A stretch of DNA of 64,000 bases from Amia ocellicauda. Taxonomy: Eukaryota > Chordata > Actinopteri > Amiiformes > Amiidae. Each line of letters starts with the position of its first letter. Positions within the stretch are counted from its first letter, which is position 1. The DNA lies in assembly GCF_036373705.1 (NCBI RefSeq), contig NW_027102660.1, positions 1-64,000 of the forward strand, given 5' to 3'. Made by a program: the position numbers and the translations under genes. Under the pieces are notes generated by a model. It made no database searches, was not told the origin of the DNA, and worked only from the letters and a program-made list of their open reading frames with translations. Positions 55,979 through 64,000 of the stretch are shown in pieces.

Positions 55979-56536
55979 ATGAACACCAGAGAGCTCAACC
56001 ACATCATGAATGCCCTGGCCAGCTCACGGAAACTGTTTCAAGGAGTCTACACCTGCGATCAGCTGCCTAAATTTAAGATCAAGAATTTACCTGCAATGTA
56101 CATAATCAACACACACCCTAAAAATATGCCCGGAGAACATTGGCTGGCTATTTATCTAAGGGAGGACCACCGTGGTGAATTTTTTGATTCCTATGCAAAC
56201 CCCCCGGATTTCAGACCTTTCCCTCGGAAGATCAATAACTTTCTGCTCAACAACTGTCAAGAAACCATTTACAGCGGTCGTCAAGTACAAAGTCTTCAGA
56301 CCTTCACTTGTGGTCAACACTGTGTGTTTTTCTTATTTCATAGATCTAAAGGAAGGTCATACCCCGATATTATGGCCTTGTACAGTGAGGATTTAGGCCA
56401 AAATTATAAAAAAGTGGCAGAGTTTGTCAGGACACTGTGGACCCCCCCTTATAACACAATGACTTACGACCCTAGCCAGCCGTGTATACAGATGGGGTGT
56501 TCTTGTGAGGATTTTAAAAGATGTCATGCGTGTTAA
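55979..56536 (+). CDS. Adenain-like maturation protease (P6)
   Basis: 185 residues, with the same His54, Asp70 and Cys115 as P2 and only a few substitutions. Looks whole. Followed by the convergent polyadenylation interval 56537-56715. Confidence 0.9.
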   Translation: MNTRELNHIMNALASSRKLFQGVYTCDQLPKFKIKNLPAMYIINTHPKNMPGEHWLAIYLREDHRGEFFDSYANPPDFRPFPRKINNFLLNNCQETIYSGRQVQSLQTFTCGQHCVFFLFHRSKGRSYPDIMALYSEDLGQNYKKVAEFVRTLWTPPYNTMTYDPSQPCIQMGCSCEDFKRCHAC

Positions 56537-56715
56537 GGTGAAAAAATAATGAAAACAGCCTTTGAATCATTAGTTTTGTTTTTATTCAACACAATTCTTA
56601 TACAAAGCAGGGGTTATGGTATAAATAAATGTACAACATTTGAAAAATAAAAAATAAAAATAAAAAATTGTTTGTCGGGTCATTATTTACAGGGGAGACA
56701 AATAAAAACATGAGA

Positions 56716-57459
56716 TTAATAAGCTTCCCAACAATGGATAGATCCTGAGGATGGTCGCTCAGCACGGTCAGAGTAATGAGATATCGGAGTCAGATCAGGC
56801 TCCACCTCTTTACACAGACGGATTTTTTGTCGCGTTTCCTGGTTAGGAACTGTTGATTGGGGCATGTTCAGACAGGCCATCGCCTGTAGGAAAGCATTCC
56901 AGCCTACAGGTCGGCGACTATCGGGTACCTTATTAGTGCTAGTGACACTCTTCAACAAATCGAACATGTGTGAACCTTTGATCAGTAGTCCTTTAAAAAC
57001 AAATTCACCCTGTTCATTCCAAGCCGTTACCCGCGGTTTCTGAACCATTTTGTGCAGGATATATTGTGCATGTCTTTTGCTTCTGGCCGGCATGTTTCTC
57101 AAAACATCCGTTACAACATCTCCCTCTGAACTCTCTACAGGTTCGGTCACCGCAACATCTTTATCAACCGTTCCCCCCGCATCAGCCCCAGAACCATTTT
57201 CTTGAGAGGCCATGGTTAAAGTTAAAATGTTTTGATCTTTTTCACCCTGTCTAACCAGACGGAGGTAGCGCTGTAACGTGTTGGTATACAACTGGGCTTT
57301 GGAATACTGATTTAAATCGGCCCTGGCCTGTATAGCTTTCATTTCAGAGTCCAGGTTGTTTTCGGCCGTTTGTCTAATGGGCTCTGGCCCGACAACATTT
57401 TTTCTCAGTTTCTCAAGCTGCTCCTGAGGGATCAAAAACATTTTCTGAGCATATTCCAT
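56716..57459 (-). CDS. Conserved Polinton protein of unknown function, 247 aa (P6)
   Basis: Homologue of 12360-13088, with five extra residues in the middle (EKDQN region). Otherwise nearly identical. Confidence 0.65.
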   Translation of the reverse strand: MEYAQKMFLIPQEQLEKLRKNVVGPEPIRQTAENNLDSEMKAIQARADLNQYSKAQLYTNTLQRYLRLVRQGEKDQNILTLTMASQENGSGADAGGTVDKDVAVTEPVESSEGDVVTDVLRNMPARSKRHAQYILHKMVQKPRVTAWNEQGEFVFKGLLIKGSHMFDLLKSVTSTNKVPDSRRPVGWNAFLQAMACLNMPQSTVPNQETRQKIRLCKEVEPDLTPISHYSDRAERPSSGSIHCWEAY

Positions 57460-57461
57460 TA

Positions 57462-57797
57462 TTAACCCACTCTGGAAGCTAGAAGACTGGTTAGGAAAGG
57501 CACGGCTATGCTCAACAGCGGTCCTATAAAACCCCCGGTTTGATTAATCTTCTTTCTTTTTCTTTTAATAGAATACTTCTTATTAGCGATGATCTTGATA
57601 ACCGCTTTTTGTTTTTTGAGTTTAGAATGTTGAGAAGGGGTTAGGGGTATATTACCGCGTAAGATGTTAAAAGCTATTTCACACAGGGACTCGATCAAAT
57701 CCGAGGGGGCCCCTGCCAGCACAGCTTTCCTATGGCGCGGGCTCCTCTCAAATAACATTTGCAAAAGCGGCAGATTTCTTTTAATCCGAACAGACAT
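57462..57797 (-). CDS. Small conserved Polinton protein with hydrophobic tail, 111 aa (P6)
   Basis: One substitution relative to the P2 protein. Same basic linker and hydrophobic C-terminus. Confidence 0.65.
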   Translation of the reverse strand: MSVRIKRNLPLLQMLFERSPRHRKAVLAGAPSDLIESLCEIAFNILRGNIPLTPSQHSKLKKQKAVIKIIANKKYSIKRKRKKINQTGGFIGPLLSIAVPFLTSLLASRVG

Positions 57798-57803
57798 TCT
57801 TAT

Positions 57804-58475
57804 TTATTTCCTTTTCTTTAGCACATAGACTGCCGGCCAATCGTGCGGGCACAAACCTGTTCTTAGGCGAAAGTCTTCTGGGGTTTGTGCATTTAATTCC
57901 GCAATCAAGTACCCGTAGGGTTTTTTGGTGGCATCCTCAAATGCCTCCAAAAAGAACTTGGTCTGGTTAGGGTACATTTGACGAGCCAAGACGGTGACCT
58001 GTAGTTTATCTCTGGGGTTTTTAAAAAGAATTATATAATTGGCATATAAATTAATAGTGCGGCTTTTTTTACCTTGAAAAAATAGATTTTGAACTAAATA
58101 AATAATACTTAAATTCCTATGATGAGTGTACTTTGTGAAAGCTTTTTCCACTTCACTGTTGTCACCGGCCTGCTCCATCAGGTCATCAAGGATCACTAGG
58201 TTAGTATTACCGGGCGGGAACAAGTCATCGCCACACAACGAGGCGGGGAGACCTTGCACAAATTTCAGATTATTTTTTTTCGAAGCCAAATCATCGTAGA
58301 GAGGTTGCCAGCAAGAGAAACACCACACTATGTTGTCAAGAGCTTGGGACACGGTTGCGTCCACATCTTCTATGATGTTCTTTATAAGATAGCTCTTCCC
58401 CGAATTGGAGGGACCGGCTATAATACAGGAGAAAGGGTGTTGAAGTCTGTTTTCAAAACCACCGCTAATATCCAT
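57804..58475 (-). CDS. Polinton packaging ATPase, open (P6)
   Basis: A 223-residue FtsK/HerA-type ATPase. Walker A GPSNSGKS (about residues 22-29), Walker B LVILDDL (about 93-99), a sensor-like region LSIIYLVQNLFFQG and the conserved RDKLQVTVLARQMYP are present in order. Size matches Polinton ATPases. The start overlaps PolB by 11 nt. Confidence 0.9.
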   Translation of the reverse strand: MDISGGFENRLQHPFSCIIAGPSNSGKSYLIKNIIEDVDATVSQALDNIVWCFSCWQPLYDDLASKKNNLKFVQGLPASLCGDDLFPPGNTNLVILDDLMEQAGDNSEVEKAFTKYTHHRNLSIIYLVQNLFFQGKKSRTINLYANYIILFKNPRDKLQVTVLARQMYPNQTKFFLEAFEDATKKPYGYLIAELNAQTPEDFRLRTGLCPHDWPAVYVLKKRK

Positions 58476-61400
58476 AAGGCAGAGTGGTATAATCAGTCTT
58501 CAACACTCTTTTATTGTACACCACCCTGAACCGTTTGTTTAGTGATCTATTTTCCAACGTGTACCCCTTTTTATTGCGATAGATCTGATTTCCGGCTGTA
58601 ATAATCTCACGAGGAGGCGCGTCTTTCTCGGTTACAAAACTTTCTACCAGGGTCGTCAGAGACTTGATGTTAATGAGCTTGTTGTTACAATGGTTCAGAG
58701 TGAAACCCTTAACTTTCATACAGGTCTTACCCGCAGCCGTTCTGTATGCGTAAGTCTTAGGACCCCCTGAAACAAACTCCACTATGTGGTCCTGAGGATC
58801 TAGTTCGCTCGTTAACTCCCCAAGGTAGTCCCCGAGGGGAGGGACCCAATCCCCTGGCCTGGTGACAAAGATTACAGAGTCAGTATCATGATAGAGCGTG
58901 CGTTCCTGCAACTGATCCATTAAGTTGTACAGTTCAAGCCGGGCGTAAGCCGAGGTAAAATCCGCTATGAAAACATTAACGTTCCCCTGTTTGGTGGGGA
59001 AATCTTTAGGGGCCCTCCACTGGACCTGTGCCACGTGGTCATTTAAGAATTGAAAGTGTGATACTGCATGTTGTTTGGAAAACATAAATTCTATGAACAG
59101 TTCAGGGGTTTTAATCAAGGTTGTGTTTAGACGGTAATTTCTTTCCCCAAACTTACCCCACAGACTGTTTAAAATCAGTTTGGACATTTGTCTCTTGGCG
59201 GGGTTTACAGTTATGTTCCCCGGCTCTAGACGGATCCCTTCCTTTTCAAAATATTGCTGAACGTATCGCTCTTTGGCCGCGGAGTCAACACACCATGAGG
59301 GATAGCCCGATGCCTCCTGTTTCCCTTTCAGATGGGTCATAATGTAATCAGCAAAAAGAGTATCAGTTTTTTCAGAAAAATGCCAAACCTCATACACCTT
59401 ACCGACTCTGTAACCTTTCTCCACCGCCTTGTCAAGCTCAATGCTACACCAGACACCCGTCAGCGCTCTCTCTTCATCACTGTGCAGACAAGAGGTAGTT
59501 TGATTTTCAGTTTCCACACACGTTCTACACAGAGGGAACATCAATTTTCCTGAACACCTGTAAGGCAACACGGGTAAGAACAGCTCGCGAGGAGGGTACA
59601 TGGTGACTTTGATCAAACTAAAGTAATGTCCGATTTCGAGAAAGTCACGATAAACAATGGTTGGACGCCCCACCGGGTACATTTTGGTCTTGTTGACATA
59701 AGGGTACAGACTGGTGAAATCATAGTAATCTACTCTCTCACCCTCCTTTACCTCATAATGTAAACAGAGGGCATTGGTACGACCCCCAAATAACGCATCC
59801 CGGGGCTCTAGACATTCAGGAAAGTCCAAGGTTTCCATAAACCATTGTACCCCCGCATCCTGTTGCTTCAGGGTCGTCCACTCGTGTTCCCAAATCACCA
59901 GCACGTTCAAACCATAGGTGTTTTTTAAAGTTTCAATTCGTTCCTGGAAATCATAGTAGATATCACCGCAGAGTTTTTGTGATTCGGGGTTAAAGGTGTT
60001 TGGGTCGAAGCACTGAGGACAGCCATGGTAAATACAACCAGCAAACTCATAAGCGGTACGCCGCCCGAACACGTCGCTAAAACCGTCTAAGTAGTAAGGC
60101 CCCATTTTGACTTCCCCTTGATTTAAAGCATGTCTGATGAATATGTTATCCCGGGCACTCAGGTATTCCAGCCACTGTATGGAGACAGTCGAAAAGTTAT
60201 TTTGTCTAGCACGATAGTTGTCAGAAGTGGTGACCGCTATAGTGTTTCTCTGCAAGAAATTGGACCGATACATTTTCATGCAGAGAGACACTATGGTCAC
60301 ACTTTGCAAAGGGTCGAGACCCGATGTGTTGATAACCTCGGCGCAGAAACGCACACAGGCTTCTTTAAGGATCACCACATCATTTTTACAATAAGCGGCC
60401 ATCTCTTCTCGGAAATCAAAAACACCTCACTTAACCGTATTGTACCATTTAAAGAATTCCTCCCTCTCATGAGACATCATAGTATCAACCCCATAATAAG
60501 AGGCGGGCGGGTAGGACCCTCGATAATTTTGAGTGTCCTTAGTATTAAAAAAATGGCAGAACCAACCTTTCTTCTGAGCCTCAAAACCCAGAGCCTTAGG
60601 CAAAGCGCTCAATTTCATGGGGAGGAAATTTAACGAGTCTATGTAACGTTAGTTGAAAGCTTCGTCGGTGAAACACATGATCTTGCTACCCTGAGCTATT
60701 ATTTTTGGGGTCACCCCATTTTCCACCAGATACTTCATCAAAATGTAAGAATCATAACCCTTAGCATTGTGGGCAATAAATGTGTAATTGAGGTATTTTG
60801 GACCGCGATACCGCGTAAAGAAATCCCTGACACAACTCTCACCGCTAGCTGACCACTCACGATCCAACATGTCAATACAGTGTATATAATTAGCAACGTG
60901 GACCCCGTTTTCTTGCCGGCATTCAAAAGCAAAAAAGACATACCGGTTGTGCGGCGGCTCCTTTTTAACCGGCTGAATAAAGCACTGGTGTTCGGACCCC
61001 GAGGTTAAATCAGCATTACAGATCCTGCATCTCGGCTCCAGACATTTGTGTGGTTTAACCTCATGAAAATGGTACTGGAGGCAACACTGCGGGCAATATT
61101 TAGTTTGATCACAATAACTCAGTTTTTTAACCCCCTCAGCAGCGGCCCTCTGTACCTTATGCTCGGAAAAACAGAACGTTGAGAGACAAATCCTTAAGCA
61201 ATCTTTACATTGGATGGTAGGGGCCAAACCCTTACGACATTGCGGATTGAAACAGACGTTACAGTAACCGTCACAGCGGTGCTTAAGCTTATCATTGAAG
61301 GCCTTATAACACCAATGACAAACATACGAACAACCCAAAAAAGCCGTCAAACTCTTTATTCCAAATTAATGTCTATCACCTAGGAAGAGAAACAGTGTCT

Positions 61401-62586
61401 GTGTATGGGTTTCAGGATGTGTCTGAAATTTAACAAATACTTCCTTTACCTCACAACGGTACCACACAACAATTTTTAAAGACAACAACTCCTCAAACTT
61501 GGTAATGTCTGAAAAGGCAACCATCTGTTGAGAGTTTAAGCCGGCCCTCTGATGAAGCATTAAAGCCTCTTGCAGAGCTTGGGGTTCAGGCATGTCGGGG
61601 GTGAGTAGTTTTATTAAACTGTAAGCAAAACAGAGCTTATTGTCCCCACTGGAACTCACCACTAATTGCCTGAGCTTGGTCCTAATTATGTCGTTCTTCA
61701 AGCATTTCGACAGTCTTCTAAGCGCCCCACCCTCAGGGTTACGAACCACATTCATTACCAGAGACAGACTTTCATCAGCTAAGATGGCTGCGTTACTTTG
61801 CAATAACGCTTCGATTTTAGCCAGACATCTAAATTATCTCCACTCAGCATTGCAGATAGGTTGCTAAACAAAGCATCCCCTCTGAGTTCTAACTGTACAA
61901 CATCTCGAGGTCTGAACCTGTTCAAGCATTTTCTGCAAGGCCTCGTGTATGTTGACAAATATTTCTGCATAATTGTCACAATTTAAAAGTTCTGCAAAAG
62001 TAAAACGCTGAATCATTTCAAAATTGTTATAGGCCGGTCTATCTATAATCACGGGATCACTGGTACTCTTGGACACATCATCATTTTGAACCAAGCCTTC
62101 ACCCCCTACATTCTCACAGAGCATGTCCTCCACAGCCTTATCAGTCTCAGAACCCTCCACATTCCGAACACCCCCACTGCTGACATCTACAAAACCCCCT
62201 TTTTGAGGAGGCTCATTTAAAGCCTGTAAAAGTCCTTCAAAGATATCCAACCGGTTAATGTCAAGACCCTCCTCTATAGTGATGGCTGCTTCTGCCGCCA
62301 TCCTGTGTTCTAATTGTCTCAAATCATTTATAATAGGGGCAGAATTTGGTCGGGGTAGCTCCTCCAAAGCCTCCACCATTTCAAACAAATCGGGGTGAAC
62401 TAGGGGGTGAACCTCTATAAGCGCTACCGGTGGGAGGTGGTTATTTAGATCATTGACCATCTGTAACAGGTCGGGGTTCACCGGTAAGTGTGTTAATTCA
62501 CATTCTATCGGTGGTAATTGGGGGTTATTTAAATCATTTATCATTTGTAATAGTTCCAGGTTCATTGGGACATCAGAGGAGTTCAC
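58465..62586 (-). pseudogene. Polinton protein-primed DNA polymerase B (P6), broken
   Basis: The C-terminal 645 residues are open with palm motifs A, B and C as in P2. The zinc cluster and exonuclease II region are in one long frame (60649-61350), and the acidic leucine-repeat extension is at 61864-62586. About four breaks, all in the N-terminal half. Confidence 0.9.
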
Positions 62587-62748
62587 AACAGGGCCGGGGA
62601 TGTTCTCTCGGGAAGGTCTTTTTGGGGCCCTAGCTTGTTCATAATCCTTTAGTTTGTGAGTTCTTTTACCAAGTCAGGACATTTTTTAATTTATTTTTTA
62701 TTTTTCCAACAACCCACAATAGTAAGGCGTTTTGTGTCTATTAAAACA

Positions 62749-64000
62749 TTAAATACGGTACAATTCGTTAGTAAGGGTATTAATAAGGGTGTTTTGGCTC
62801 TCTATCACCAGGTTTTGCCCCAGTAACACAAGTCTTTGATTTTGTAACAAAGTATGTAGCAACTCATGCCGACCTTCAGGAAGTAGCTCCGGGGGCTGGT
62901 GGCCTGGCTCAGCTTCAAAGGATGGTCGCTCCGGTAAATCTCGGTCGAAGGAGGCAGGGAGCGAGCGTATACTCATGGACGGAGACCAAGAAGGCCTTTG
63001 CGGTGACACCCTGGCCAAGCGCGGGGTACTGTTCCGCGTTTCTGTAGCCAAGAAACGGGTCTGGGGGGACGATGTTGAAACCAGGCCGTCGTTGGGTGGT
63101 GTGTCAGCCCTGACTGACGGCGACCCCTGAGGTTGTTGGATGCCTGTATTTGTTCCGCCCGACAATGCGGCGGGCTGAATCTGGGGTGTTGAATTACCCC
63201 CAGAAGGCTGTGGCCTGAGTAGATGTTGGGGGGTCTCCAAGACCACCGTGGGGGATCCTCTCGGTGATCTCACCGGGGAAGATGTTTGATCCCACTTAGA
63301 CGGGGTAATTGTCCTCAATAGCTCATCCACAGAATGACTATCCCAAGAGTCTTGGGAAGAATAAAAATATACATTACATTTACATCTTTAAACGGCGACA
63401 GAAATCAAACTTAAAACAACATGTCCAGGACATTCAAAACCTTTAGCTTTTTTAGACCTTTGAAAATAGCCTTAGACATTCACTACAACACCTTATTATT
63501 TACAGACAATATATTTATTAGGACTTGATAATAAATGTAAAAGAGAGAAGCCGCTGTAAATAAACTGTTTCTTAAATGTTTCTTTAAAAACTGTAATATT
63601 GTTAATAAAACACACACACACACAACAACATTTCATTTTTAAACGAACCTTCCAAGTGTAAACGCTTCCTGATCCCGGGACTTCCTGTTTCACAAACGTT
63701 TTCACGATCTGTTTAAATATTAAATACAATGAACACCTTCAAGCCTTTTCCTACAACCACTTTAAAACAGAAGTATAATAGCGGGAGATAAGCCAAACAA
63801 CTTACTAAACCCTTTCAGACGGCTTTACTTCCTAACCAGATGGTACGGCAATCGGTCATTTCTAAACACGTTCCCCAGAAACAAGCCTAGACCTGTCCGG
63901 ACTTCTAAAGATCTTTCCCAGAAGCCCCCGCCCTACAGGAAACGGTCACCCATGGCTTAAATATTAGCCCTCAACGGGCAAACAAAGCCCTTTTAAAAAC
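62749..64000 (-). CDS. Candidate multi-exon right-end gene, 3' part (P6)
   Basis: The last exon 62749-63350 and the exon 63649-63708 are visible, with the same splice borders and phase as P1 and P2. Upstream exons are beyond the window. Confidence 0.45.

Larger units (their letters stand above)
50068..64000 (+). mobile_element. Polinton copy P6, long form, runs off the window
   Basis: 13.9 kb are visible, collinear with P2 to the equivalent of about 3664 in P1, so roughly 1.4 kb of right end is outside. The left end and leader match P4/P5, whereas everything from the end of early gene 1 matches P2 more closely. Open genes include early genes 1 and 2, protease, both small minus-strand genes, ATPase and the C-terminal part of PolB. 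About nine breaks in the rest. Confidence 0.95.

Noticed and set aside
1-64000. A free viral genome or a concatemer of one
   Set aside because: Copies are joined through host tRNA spacer and Tc1 insertions, and they share truncations and broken genes, so this is old integrated DNA.

Overview
This window is host chromosomal DNA from a vertebrate, most likely a teleost fish. It is dominated by a head-to-tail array of Polinton/Maverick elements of the adintovirus type, interleaved with a cluster of tRNA-Val genes and with three copies of one Tc1-like DNA transposon. The fish assignment is inferred from the combination of adintovirus-type Polintons, an abundant Tc1-like element with about 29-bp inverted repeats, and a tandem tRNA cluster. 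Nothing here is bacterial. Read as evidence, the virus-like copies are fossils: every copy has broken genes, although many individual reading frames are still open.

Layout. Polinton copy P1 (1-5025) is the right part only and runs off the left edge. P2 (5713-21003) is the one copy that spans the whole gene set. P3 (21681-27950), P4 (31469-37283) and P5 (40440-46254) are left halves that all end at the same point inside the protease gene. P6 (50068 to the window edge) is again long. Between copies lie host spacers of 0.2-2.5 kb. They carry minus-strand tRNA-Val genes (anticodons AAC and CAC, plus one ACC variant), CAA/CAT simple repeats and recurring spacer blocks. A Tc1-like element sits at the same spacer position after P3, P4 and P5 (28141-29325, 37475-38642, 46446-47613), each flanked by TA.

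Gene order within a Polinton, left to right. On the plus strand: a promoter-rich left end with three ATF/CRE-like sites, two early-type genes of unknown function, a Bcl-2-like gene, a DDE integrase with a C-terminal chromodomain, penton (minor capsid), a basic core/pX-like protein, double-jelly-roll major capsid protein, and an adenain-like protease. On the minus strand, converging on the protease: two conserved small genes of unknown function, the FtsK/HerA-type packaging ATPase, protein-primed DNA polymerase B with an N-terminal zinc cluster and extension, and at the far right what appears to be an intron-rich gene made of small phase-1 exons. The integrase and PolB would serve replication and integration, the capsid, protease and ATPase genes virion assembly, and the left-end genes probably host manipulation.

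The copies are so similar that the array must have grown recently by tandem duplication and unequal recombination of a composite unit (tRNA spacer, Polinton left half, tRNA, Tc1). P3 and P6 look like mosaics of the long and truncated Polinton types. The points most worth following are the composite Polinton-tRNA array, the candidate multi-exon gene at the right end, the Bcl-2-like gene with an N-myristoylation-type start, and a tRNA-Val body carrying a glycine-type ACC anticodon.
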